From: Rhynchopus euleeides
Lineage: Eukaryota; Euglenozoa; Diplonemea; Diplonemida; Diplonemidae
Assembly: GCA_963210315.1 (NCBI GenBank)
Contig: OY723255.1
Span: 372,001 to 436,000 of the forward strand
Direction: 5' to 3'
Length of the DNA stretch: 64,000 nucleotides
Each line of letters opens with the position of its first letter. The first letter of the stretch is position 1. Positions 17,097 through 26,398 of this stretch are shown one piece after another. A program made the translations under genes and the position numbers. The notes under the pieces are model-generated. The model had not been told where the DNA came from. It worked only from the letters and a program-made list of their open reading frames with translations, and did not search any database.

Positions 17097-18239
17097 TCAG
17101 GGTGGAACGGAAGGTACGGCACACACAGAGACTGCAGCGTAGTTCTTTGGTGTGAAGACCCACCTCCCGCAGGGGCTGAGTGCAACACCACAACCCTGTG
17201 AGTCCACCTTCCCCAGACACTCGCCTGTGCTGAGGCGGTACAGTGTGGTGTGGGAAGCAAAAGGGGTTATCACTGCAACAACATCACCCGGCTGTGAGAC
17301 AGCAACTGAGTTTGGGTTGCCGCCCAGTTGCACAGTCCGCAGGCAGCTGAGGGAGGTCGTGCACCACACCTTGAAAAATTTGTCCCAAGAGCACGACACC
17401 AGGCGCTGCTCGTCCTTGGTCAGGGCGAGGCCGTTGACCACACTAGCATGCTCATCCAGAGTGTGTGTGTGCGCGAGGGTGTTGGTGTCCCACACACGGA
17501 TGGTCTTGTCCTCCGACCCGCTGAAGATCCTCGTGCCTGACACAGCAATACTGCGAACAGCCTTGCTGTGACCCTCCAGCACTGTGGCGTTCGGTGTGCC
17601 CTTCAAGTCCCACACACGCACTTTGCTGCTGTAGTACCCGGACAGCAGACGCCCGCAGTGTGTCCACGCTGCACTGAGCACAGCGGTGTTGTCGTTGCTC
17701 TCCAGGAGGCACACCTGCTCCCACGTTCCTGTCAGCCACACGCAGATGGTGCCGTCATACGAGCACGTCGCCAACCACGTCCCACAGACTGAGAACGCAG
17801 TGCAACAAATATTCGCATTGCCGTGTGCTAGGTCCGCCACCACATCAGTGGTGGTGGTGTCAAACACAGTGATGGGTCCTTTGCGGTGACCCACAGCGCA
17901 CAGCTTCCCACACCTCGCCAATGTGATGCAGCATATCAGCGCGGCGCGCCCGTTCTCAGATGAGTAGGTTGCGGGGGCCTTGACGTTGGGCCAGCGTGGG
18001 ACGAACTGGACAGCACCCCCGTCCTCCAGACCCGTGTCGGCAACGCGCTCTTCATCGTCCAGCTCCTCCTCACACCCTTCGATGTGTGCTGCCACGCCTG
18101 CAGCCTCACGGGATGCGTTGATGGAACCTGGGAACATCTCCTCCAGCGCATCCGCCTTCAGCCTGACCACGGTCCCGCCTTCTGGAACTCCGACGACACA
18201 GCTGGCACCGGTCCCACTGTGACGGACAGACACTTCCAT
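17097..18239 (-). CDS. WD40-repeat protein with ubiquitin-like N-terminus
   Basis: 380 residues from the ATG at 18239 (MEVSVRHSGTG). I prefer this over the longer frame because the paralogue at 20.3-21.4 kb starts at the same place and the upstream sequence shows GAGCACCAG just before it. Residues 1-83 look like a ubiquitin-like beta-grasp domain (VVRLKADALEEMFPG, LDDEERVADTGLEDGGAVQFVP). Residues about 95-380 form a seven-bladed WD40 propeller with clear blades ending ICVWLT, VRVWDLKG, IRVWDTN and FKVWCTT. Such propellers are protein-interaction scaffolds; no catalytic site is seen. It is intact and single-exon. Two damaged paralogues and one cut by the window edge show this is a multigene family. 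Confidence 0.85.
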   Translation of the reverse strand: MEVSVRHSGTGASCVVGVPEGGTVVRLKADALEEMFPGSINASREAAGVAAHIEGCEEELDDEERVADTGLEDGGAVQFVPRWPNVKAPATYSSENGRAALICCITLARCGKLCAVGHRKGPITVFDTTTTDVVADLAHGNANICCTAFSVCGTWLATCSYDGTICVWLTGTWEQVCLLESNDNTAVLSAAWTHCGRLLSGYYSSKVRVWDLKGTPNATVLEGHSKAVRSIAVSGTRIFSGSEDKTIRVWDTNTLAHTHTLDEHASVVNGLALTKDEQRLVSCSWDKFFKVWCTTSLSCLRTVQLGGNPNSVAVSQPGDVVAVITPFASHTTLYRLSTGECLGKVDSQGCGVALSPCGRWVFTPKNYAAVSVCAVPSVPP

Positions 18240-18558
18240 GTTCTGGTGCTCAGATGGGAAGGCGGGGCGTGTCGGTAGGCACGCCCCTCTGCTCCCCTGA
18301 GGCAGGGTGCGGGTGTGGTGCGGTGTAGTCGAAGTATGTTTGTGGCGGAGGATAGAAACGGCGAATGAGCGGTGCGGAAGTACCCTCCGAGATCGCAGAG
18401 AAAATGTTTGCCTCTGCTGTGGTGAGGGTGCGTCGGTGCTCGGTGATGCAAAAATGCCACTGCGTTCGTTCTCCACATTTCCCTTCCGTTTCCTTCAATA
18501 CGATGACGCTTCCACACACACCCTTGCCCCTGAAAGTGTCGTCAGTGAGGAGTGCCGC

Positions 18559-18691
18559 AGATTCGCTTCTTGACAACGTGTCGGGAGGGGTCTGCCCTGC
18601 TGCCGTTGTGGCACACACGTCCTTCGTGGGCAGAGAGCCCTCCACACCTCGCACCCGCAGGGCACCGAAGAGCCAGAGAGGGTGGGTGGGG
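18559..18691. repeat. Dispersed repeat, copy of 282-418
   Basis: Direct copy of the repeat at 282-418. It lies about 320 bp upstream of the WD40 start codon and next to a family A MITE-like repeat. Confidence 0.8.
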
Positions 18692-18712
18692 GTTTGATCG
18701 TCGAGAGTGAAT

Positions 18713-18907
18713 GGAAAGCGCCCTATCACTTCACAGCTACAACCGCTCTGGTGAATTTCCTTTTGTTTGTTGCGTTGACGCTTCTACACACAAACCCCTG
18801 AACTGATCACACCCTGAGCCTGATGAAGGGTGGGGTTAGTGTATAGAGCACGTTTGGTTGCAGCTGTGGTGGGGCGCTTTCCGCTCACACGAGTGTGCTT
18901 AAAAAAG
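18713..18907. repeat. MITE-like repeat, family A
   Basis: About 190 bp. The left end GAAAGCGCCCTATCACTTCA and the right end GGTGGGGCGCTTTC are imperfect inverted repeats extending through ACAGCT(A/G)CAACC. The core contains GTTGCGTTGACGCTTCTA; the end is GTGTGCTTAAAAA. Further copies at 19585-19778 (inverted), 46361-46551, 46552-46623 with 50945-51081, 54474-54665, and 54666-54737 with 59021-59161. No coding capacity. Confidence 0.85.
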
Positions 18908-19584
18908 TAAATCTCCCAGCACCTTCTCGCAATGTTAGTCCTTTTTGTAGTCACTACACCAGATATGTTGTACAAGGCAGATCCATGCGCAACGGGAGGG
19001 TGGGTGGGGGGGGGGGGGGGCGAGGGAGATCTGACACTGCACTCAGGGCGGAGTGGAAGACGCAGCACTCATGTGGCAGAAATACTGTCCCTTCCGTTTG
19101 CTTCACTCACTCGTTTCTGGGAGACATGAAAAAGAAAATGGAACACTATCGACACATGTCACTCAACACGGGGGAATGGGGAGAGGAGAGGTTGTGGTGA
19201 AACGCACACACCTCGACCTGTGATGAGGTGAGATGTGGCTCTGCAATTACGGCACTACACGTGCCGTAAACTCAAATCGGACCTGCGTTCTCTGTGTTCC
19301 ATTTCCTCCTTCATTGCATGAGGCTACAGAAAAGAAAAAAACCCCGTTGTTTTGTTGACCGCTTCCACCTGTTGTGCCCTTCGGCTGCGTCTAACCTGTC
19401 TGAAGTACAGAAAGTGGTGGAGCACAAGAAGAGAGAGAGAGGGGGTCTTTGCTGGTCGACAAACTTCGACAAACTTCGTCAGTTTTCAGCCAATTCAACT
19501 GGAAATGCACCAAAATGCACTGACGACCACCCCGTAGCGAAGACCCCCAGAGAAGTTGTTCGTTATGGCAAACGGTGGGAATCA

Positions 19585-19778
19585 TTTTTAAGCACACTCG
19601 TGTGAGCGGAAAGCGCCCCACCACAGCTGCAACCAAACGTGCTCTATACACTAACCCCACCCTTCATCAGGCTCAGGGTGTGATCAGTTCAGGGTTTTGT
19701 GTGTAGAAGCGTCAACGCAACAAACGAAAGGAAATTCATCAGAGCGGTTGTAACTGTGAAGTGATAGGGCGCTTTCCC
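19585..19778. repeat. MITE-like repeat, family A, inverted copy
   Basis: Reverse-complement copy of 18713-18907, starting TTTTTAAGCACAC and ending TGATAGGGCGCTTTC. It abuts the relic of a WD40 gene at 19790-20045. Confidence 0.85.
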
Positions 19779-19789
19779 TCAACACCTAT

Positions 19790-20045
19790 CCCCTGCAGGG
19801 ACTGTTGCGTTGGTTGCAAAATAACACTATTTGGTGTGAAGACCCACAACATCACCTGTCTGTGACACAGAGGGGGTCCTTCCTGCTCGGAAGTGAAGAA
19901 AAGTGAGGCTTCACAAAACTGGAGATAAACTTGACACAGTTCGACACAGAGCAAAAGGACCCCGGAAAGTGAGTTGGGACGGTTGTCCAGCTGCACAGAA
20001 CGCAGGCAGCTGAGGGTGGTCGTGCCCTACACCTTGAGACAGGAG
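19790..20045 (-). pseudogene. WD40 gene relic
   Basis: Minus-strand fragments resemble the last blades of the WD40 paralogues: TTLSCLRSVQLDNRPNSLS corresponds to TSLSCLRTVQLGGNPNSVA in the intact gene, and VFTPNSV corresponds to VFTPKNYA. Stops and rearrangements break the frame, and intervening sequence does not match. It is a decayed partial copy. Confidence 0.65.
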
Positions 20046-20326
20046 TCGAGCTCAAACCTTTAGAGAGTCAGAAGGCATTTTCTCCACACACTGGGTGTGA
20101 ACCGGCAAGCACAGAATGCAGGGGGGGGGGGGTAGGTAACGAGACACCGAAGAGTCAGACCCAAGGGGCAAGAGGGAGGGGGGGGGGGAATTCTGGAACA
20201 CTGCGCTCAGGGTGAACCGTAAGACACATCACTCACAGAGACAGAAGACTTGCTCTCTGGTGTGAAGAACCACCTGCCGCAGGGGCTCAGTGCAACACGG
20301 GTGGCAGTTGTGTGCAGCTTCCCTAG
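20046..20326 (-). pseudogene. Former C-terminus of WD40 paralogue
   Basis: Beyond the stop at 20327 the same frame continues LGKLHTTATRVALSPCGRWF and FTPESKSSVSV, matching the last blade of the intact gene (VALSPCGRWVFTPKNYAAVSV). The lower part of the interval, toward 20046, holds G-homopolymers and no gene. Confidence 0.6.
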
Positions 20327-21367
20327 TCACTCGCCTGTGCTGAGGTGGTGCAGCATGATGGTGGGTTTCGCGTGAGGAGTCACCACTGCAACAACGTCAC
20401 CTGGCTGTGACACAGAAAGTGAGTGGGGATCGTCGTCCAGCTGCACAGTACGCAGGCAGCTGAGGGAGGTTGTACACCACACTTTTAAAGACTTATCAAA
20501 AGAGGACGATACCAGGTGCTGATCGTCCTTGGTCACGGCGATGTCGCTCACCAGCACAGTGTGCTCATCCAGGGTGTGTGTGTGTGTGAGGGTGCTGATA
20601 TCCCACACATTGATGATTGCGTTATCTGACACGCTGAAGAGTTTCGTGTCTGACACAGCAATGCTGTAAACAGGAGGCTTGTTGTAATCCTCCAGCACTG
20701 TGGCGCTCGGTGTGCCCTTCAAGTCCCACATACGCAGTTTGCCGTTGTAGTCACCGGACACGAGACGTCCGCAGTGTGTCCACGCTGCACACCACACTTG
20801 CGTGTTGTTGTGGTCCAGCATGCACACCTCCTCCCAAGTTGATGTCAGCCACACGCAGATGGTGCCGTTAAAAGAGCACGTTGCCAACCACGTCCCACAG
20901 ACTGAGAACGCTGTGCAGCGAATAGTATCTTCGCCGTGTGTCAAGTCCGCCACCACATCAGCGGTGATGGTGTCAAACACAGTGATGTGTCCTTTGTCGT
21001 AGTAACACGCTGCACACAGCTTCCCACACCTCGACAGTGTGATGCGGAAGACGCGGCTGCCATGCGTCGATGAGTAGACTGCGGGGGCCTTGACTGTGGG
21101 CCAGCGTGGGACGAGCTTGACAGCACCCCCGCCCTCCAGACCCGTGTCGGCAACGCGCTCTTCATCGTCCAGCTCCTCCTCACACCCTTCGATGTGTGCT
21201 GCCACGCAGGCAGCCTCACGGGCTGCGTTGTTGATAGAACCCGGAAACATTTCGGTCAGCGCATCCGCCTTCAGCTTGACCATGGTCCCGCCTTCCGGAA
21301 CTCCGATGACACATCTGTGCCCAGTCCCGGCATGCCGTACGGACACATCTACAGTGGGGCCGTCCAT
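20327..21367 (-). CDS. WD40 protein with ubiquitin-like N-terminus, truncated
   Basis: 346 residues from the ATG at 21367 (MDGPTVDVSVRHAGTG). It parallels the intact gene at 17.1-18.2 kb throughout: a beta-grasp N-terminus (VKLKADALTEMFPG), then WD blades ICVWLT, LRMWDLKG, INVWDIS and LKVWCTT. The frame ends at TGA (20327-20329) where the intact gene has TGC (STGECLGK becomes STGE-stop); the missing last blade is still readable downstream. A seven-bladed propeller lacking part of its closing blade may not fold, so this is either a recent pseudogene or a shortened protein. The upstream CCACCACAG before the ATG could be an acceptor. Confidence 0.75.
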   Translation of the reverse strand: MDGPTVDVSVRHAGTGHRCVIGVPEGGTMVKLKADALTEMFPGSINNAAREAACVAAHIEGCEEELDDEERVADTGLEGGGAVKLVPRWPTVKAPAVYSSTHGSRVFRITLSRCGKLCAACYYDKGHITVFDTITADVVADLTHGEDTIRCTAFSVCGTWLATCSFNGTICVWLTSTWEEVCMLDHNNTQVWCAAWTHCGRLVSGDYNGKLRMWDLKGTPSATVLEDYNKPPVYSIAVSDTKLFSVSDNAIINVWDISTLTHTHTLDEHTVLVSDIAVTKDDQHLVSSSFDKSLKVWCTTSLSCLRTVQLDDDPHSLSVSQPGDVVAVVTPHAKPTIMLHHLSTGE

Positions 21368-21701
21368 GCCTGTGGTGGTTGTCGGGTCACAAGCCACACA
21401 CAAACTCACAGAAACGAGTGTTCGCTCGCGGCAGGTTGCGACAAACGCACCGTGCTCAAGGAAAGCGTTCAGGTATCATCAAGTTGCAGTGGGGACACCT
21501 TCGCTACCAGATGTGACTGGGTGAGATAAAGCGAGCAACAGCCCATTCCCCCTCACTGACTGACGAGCTGCCCCCTCATATCACACCCTCAATCAGCTGA
21601 CGACGACGAGCTGTGACGAGCTGTGACTGGTAGCGCAGGCCCCGGGTGGGAGCAATGGGCTGTTCACCGACACTTACAATTTTGGCATCATTCTGCTCTA
21701 A

Positions 21702-21768
21702 AATACAGCAGCAGTCTCTCGAGTCTTCCTTTCAGATGATTTTTTGCATTGATCGCTTCCACAACAAC
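21702..21768. repeat. Fragment of AATACAGCAGCAG repeat
   Basis: Matches 950-1012, from AATACAGCAGCAGTCTCTCG through GATCGCTTCCAC, with one extra T. Fragment only. Confidence 0.75.
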
Positions 21769-22170
21769 AAACGGGAGAATCATACTCTTGCTGCTGGGCT
21801 CGACGTGTTCCGGCGTGACGCGACGCCGCTTGGGCGCGCTCTGTGGGGAAGTGCCCGGCACCGCTGCAGGGGGCTTTACGCACTTCGCCTTCTTCGGGCC
21901 CCTCGCAGGCATGGTTCCAGGAGGAGGCTGTGGGGTGGTGCCGCGTGAGCAAGTGCAAAACCCGTTCACTGCGGTGGCTAGGCAGTATTGCCAGGCCGGG
22001 GCCTCGGAGGGCCCAAGGCAAGAATAGTGAGGGGGTGTGAGAGCACTGCGTCAACGTCTTAGAACGAAGTAGAGGGTGGCAAGCTGTGATTTTTCCAGCC
22101 GTTTCTCACAAAATGTCACTCTACAGCCGCTCTTTACTCGTATTGTTTGTGATGCGTTGACGCTTCCAAA

Positions 22171-24756
22171 CTTTTTTCTGGGCAAAAAGTCCGGGTTTTG
22201 TTTGTGCGCACGAGCGGCAGTGTGTTGTGGCCCCTGTGAAGGGCGTTGCTGTGATTAAGTGGTTTTGTGTTGCTCTCTCAAAACACACTGCGCGCGGGTA
22301 CGCTCCCACTGACTCTTTCGCTGTGACAAGCAAGCTTGTTTGGGCAAAAAAAACATTTTGCTCCCGTTTTGGGGCCTCACCACCCCCGGAACACCTCCGA
22401 CTCTGCCAAAATCGGGGGTTTCACCCGAAAATGCGGGCCGCCGAGGTGGCCGAGGAATGCAACCGAACCCACGACTCGGAATCACACCCACATGACGAGC
22501 GCATGCGAGGAGGGCCCACCACATGGAATTCACAGCCCCGAATGGGGCCTTTCCTTGTCACGGCTTCCCTGTCAGAAGGACCTCCATGGAACCTGCTCTC
22601 TGTATGCTGGGGGTCACAATTGGTCTGTGTGTGTGCCCACTGTGGTGGGGTGGCTGGCAATGCGGAGTTCAGATGATCACGGCTTCGGGTGGGGGATTGG
22701 GGCAGGTTGGGGGGCAGGGGCCACTGGCTGCAGATGACTCACATCACCGAACATCTTGCTCTGTCATTCGCACCCTAGGGAAAAGAAGGCCAAGCTTGGA
22801 AGACTCACACAGCAAGGGATGCTGAATACGAAGCACATGTACACACACAGGAGCAAAGAACCCTTGGCTGCACAAGACAGTCTCAGCGGCCGCAGTGTGT
22901 GAAGACAGGCACTCAGGAATAATGACAGGAAATGGCAGGCTGTCTTCATCCCGGAAGGACGTCTGCAACCTCAAACCCAAACGGACAGGCATGGAGAGGC
23001 AAGGGCGCACGGACAAAGCAGAAGGAAGCGAAGGAGCCAGTAATAGTGCCCCAAGACAAATTTGTTTAGTCTAGCGCTAACCGGGGGCGGGGGCGTCGGG
23101 GTTCAGGGGTCGGGGCTCAAGGAACCCCCCGTGGCTCAAGGGAGTCTGGTGCACACTGGTGCACACTACACACGTGCCGCCCTCGTCCATGTGTGCCCCA
23201 GCGGCCCTGTCGGGTGTAGGGTGTGGCGGGTGTGAACATATTCTACTGTCATGTTATTGGTTTATTTCTGTGTACAGATACACACTGCTGATTCGCTTGT
23301 CGGGTGGGGGGGGGGGAAAAAAGGGGGAAAGAACCATATCAAAAGACATAGCAAAAACGGGGGTTGGGGGAGGGGGGGGGGGGGGAAATGGTTGAGAAAA
23401 AACATACATCAGGGGTGGGGGCGTTCTGTTATGGTTTTTGTTTCATTCGTGTGTTCGTTCTGAAGACAAGATAATGGAAACAAAAGGGAAAACAGGCATG
23501 CCCCTCACCACTCAGCGTATCTGCAGAGCCATGTGCACGTACGTACACTCTGGGTACACATCGCCGCTCTGCCTTGGGAACAGAGAATGGGGTTTAACAC
23601 GCTGAACTCCTTTGTGTAAACACCATTGGGTAGGCGGTCACATTCTCAGGTTCCGGGGGGAGGGGGGGGGGGGGGGAAATTCGTTTTAGAAAACAAAATA
23701 TTCATCACGTTCCGTCACGTCCGTCAGCATACACACTCACCTCACACATTCGTATACACTAAACGCTTCATCTCTTGTTCAAGCCTTCATCATCACGTGG
23801 TCGTAGCTCACCCCACGCGGCACTCACTTGGCATATAGTCAAGTGGTTCCGTCAGGCTCTGGTTCTGTTCCATTACCAGGCTCCCCTGACTGCGATTGTG
23901 AGACCTCCGTTCTGTCCGTCTCTGATTTCCCTGGTGGCCCCGTCTCCCGCTCACCATCCACCCCTTCACCACCCGTCTGAGACAGAAAAATATCAGGGGA
24001 GGCAGGCACCGAGGGCGATATCTGTGCCGGAGGGGCACCATAAAAAAGAGGAACTCATCGAAGACCTGGCTGATGCCACCTACATAGCGCCTGACACCCA
24101 CCGGATGACGTGGTTGGCAAGCAACATGCATTGCAACCCTCAGATGTGGGGTGTTGGGGCATTTTCTTTTCCAACCTCCCACACAGTGGCACTGTACGGT
24201 ACCAAACGGTGGCACAAAATTTAGATACCCCAATTCGGGCACCTGAGGTGCCCGGAATGGTGGAAAAGTGGGGTTCGATGGGTTTCCGGACCGATCTGGG
24301 GGGGTTTGGAGGGTTTACGGGGGCTTTGGGGCCTCTGCGCCGGTTTTTTGAAAAATCGTGTTTATCACCCCCATTTGACCCCCCCTAGCCTTAAGGCTAG
24401 GGGGGGGGGGGGGGGGGGGCTTAAGCTGCATAACCAGTTCTTTGGAACCGGTTGAAACACGACGGCAAGCCATATGTTGTCTGTGCAACCGTCTGGTCAC
24501 CTGTCACGTTGGGGCGTGGAGTGTAGGTGAACAAAAGATTGCTCCCACTGCAACCTTTTTAGTTCTGAACGCCTTCCGTGACCACGGCGTCGCACCGTTG
24601 TTGTTCCCGTTGGTCACACCAGCTTGTCCTTTTCAGCACACTCCGATGTGGGCGGAAAGTGTCGCGTGCTTGTTCGTGCCCTTGTGCTCCTCACTCACGA
24701 CACCATCATCACCAGGAGTGTGAGTGTGGAAGTGTCAACGCAAAAAGAAACCTACT
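22171..24756. other. Intergenic, no gene recognised
   Basis: After a partial family B repeat (22105-22170) this region has only short composition-driven frames and several long G runs (23305-23330, 23375-23390, 23655-23677, 24400-24418). A C7TAGCCTTAAGGCTAG7-type hairpin lies near 24380-24410. A frame at 23775-24224 has no recognisable motif. I cannot support a gene. Confidence 0.45.
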
Positions 24757-24960
24757 GGGGGGTGTCGACTTTTCCCGGTATTTCCCGGCTTTTCCCGGAA
24801 ATTCCCGGTTCCCTGGTTTTTTCCCTTGGCGAAAATCTGTGAAAAAATCCCCTCCGGAGGCCGGAAAAACCGGGAATCCAAAACCGGGAATGAAACTGAA
24901 TCGACACCCCAGATTCCCGGTTTTTCCCGGTTTTCCCGGTTCCCGGTTTTTCGGGCCTGT
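24757..24960. repeat. Small foldback with TTCCCGG iterons
   Basis: GGGGTGTCGAC at 24759 and GAATCGACACCCC near 24900 are inverted. Between and beyond them lie many copies of TTTCCCGG/CCGGGAA in both orientations. It resembles, in miniature, the iteron-built inverted repeats of the larger elements at 30 and 60 kb. No ORF. Confidence 0.6.
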
Positions 24961-25139
24961 GTTGTGGTAAGGCCGGGGTTTGTAGGGGGAGATGCTCGCA
25001 TTTTTTTTTCGGGGCCAAAATGGGTAGTTTTTGGACATCAGAGGGCACTGCGATCACGCACAGGCCTCGGAAACGCGATTCTCGGGCCTCAAATGAGAGA
25101 CAGGTCCACACGAAAAAACGAATAGTGATGAACCCACAG

Positions 25140-25356
25140 AGGTTGCCCCATGCCTTGGAACCTATCTGCGAGGTTGCCCCATGCCTGGGAACCTATGTTA
25201 GAGGTTGCCCCATGCCTTGGAACCTATCTGCGAGGTTGCCCCATGCCTTGGAACCTATCTGCGAGGTTGCCCCATGCCTTGGAACCTCTCTGCGAGGTTG
25301 CCCCATGCCTGGGAACCTATGTTAGAGGTTGCCCCATGCCTTGTAACCTATCTGCT
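25140..25356. repeat. 31-bp tandem repeat, seven copies
   Basis: Units start at 25140, 25171, 25202, 25233, 25264, 25295 and 25326; consensus AGGTTGCCCCATGCCTTGGA then ACCTATCTGCG, with two GTTAG-ending variants. The period is not a multiple of three, so coding is unlikely. Confidence 0.9.
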
Positions 25357-25879
25357 AAGCTTGGGGTTTGTCCAGCGGATGCTTTTTCATCACATGTCAT
25401 TCACATATCATCGGGTTCTTCGGGTGTCCCATTCAAAAAAAACACCCGAAAAATATCACAACTTTGCTAAACTGGACCCAACTCCCCATACTCTTTTTTT
25501 CGCCTTTTTTCATCGAAATTCAGCGTTTTTTCCCCGATTTTTTAAAATTTTTTTGACAAAATTGGATATAATCGACACCCCCCACTGGGGGCAAATACTA
25601 GAGGGCCCCCTCTATTATTCACCGTGTGCCAGCCGACAAAAATGGGAGCTTTCGGACCCCCTCTACTATTTGTGTTTTTGGGGGGAGGATATTTCGCGCT
25701 CTTGAATATTTGGCTCGTAGTGGGGTCATTTTGTAGGTCGACCACCTGATTTGATTCGAGTTTGGCGGAGTTGGGCGGTCTTATATGCCAAAAACCACGA
25801 TTTGCCAAATCAGCTGGGTCGATGTGTCAAACTTCATCAAGAAGTGTGGGTCAGAGGCTGATCCTCAGGGCAGTGAACA

Positions 25880-26120
25880 CCCCACCTACCCACCCAGCGG
25901 GACCCCCTCTTTGGGTGTTCCTTGATATTCCGAACTTTTGGAATTTGTGCAGATCGGTCATGGTGGTAGAGGTGCCAAGCTTCCTCCATGAAACCTGGGA
26001 CTGGTTCAGGGGCTGGTCCTGGTGAAGGTGACTGGGAGGCAGCCAGCCCACACCACACCCACCCAGCGGGACCCCCCTCACGGGTTTCCAAAACCCCGTT
26101 CTTTTGAACGTTTGGGAGGA
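25880..26120. repeat. Diverged direct repeat around CCCACCCAGCGGGACCCC
   Basis: Two segments about 175 bp apart share CACCCAGCGGGACCCCC followed by a similar stretch (TTTGTGCAGATCGGTCATGG versus ATCTGTGCGGATCGTCGTGA). Non-coding; origin unknown. Confidence 0.45.
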
Positions 26121-26398
26121 TCTGTGCGGATCGTCGTGATGGGGTCATTTTGGCAATGGGGTGCCTGCGAACACCACTTACGGATGCAAAAAGATAAGGC
26201 TGTTGTTTGTGCGCCAAATCCGGGCAAAACAAAAGCAACTCCGCAGCCTGATGAGGAGGTTGAATTTGTTGCCCAAGCGCTGCCTACTATCTTTTTGACA
26301 CTGACAGGTTCCCTGTTGTGGTAAAAAAATTACTCACACCCCCCCTCAATTATTCGGCCAGGTGCGCCGCCAAAACCGCCGGTTTCCATACCCCTCTA

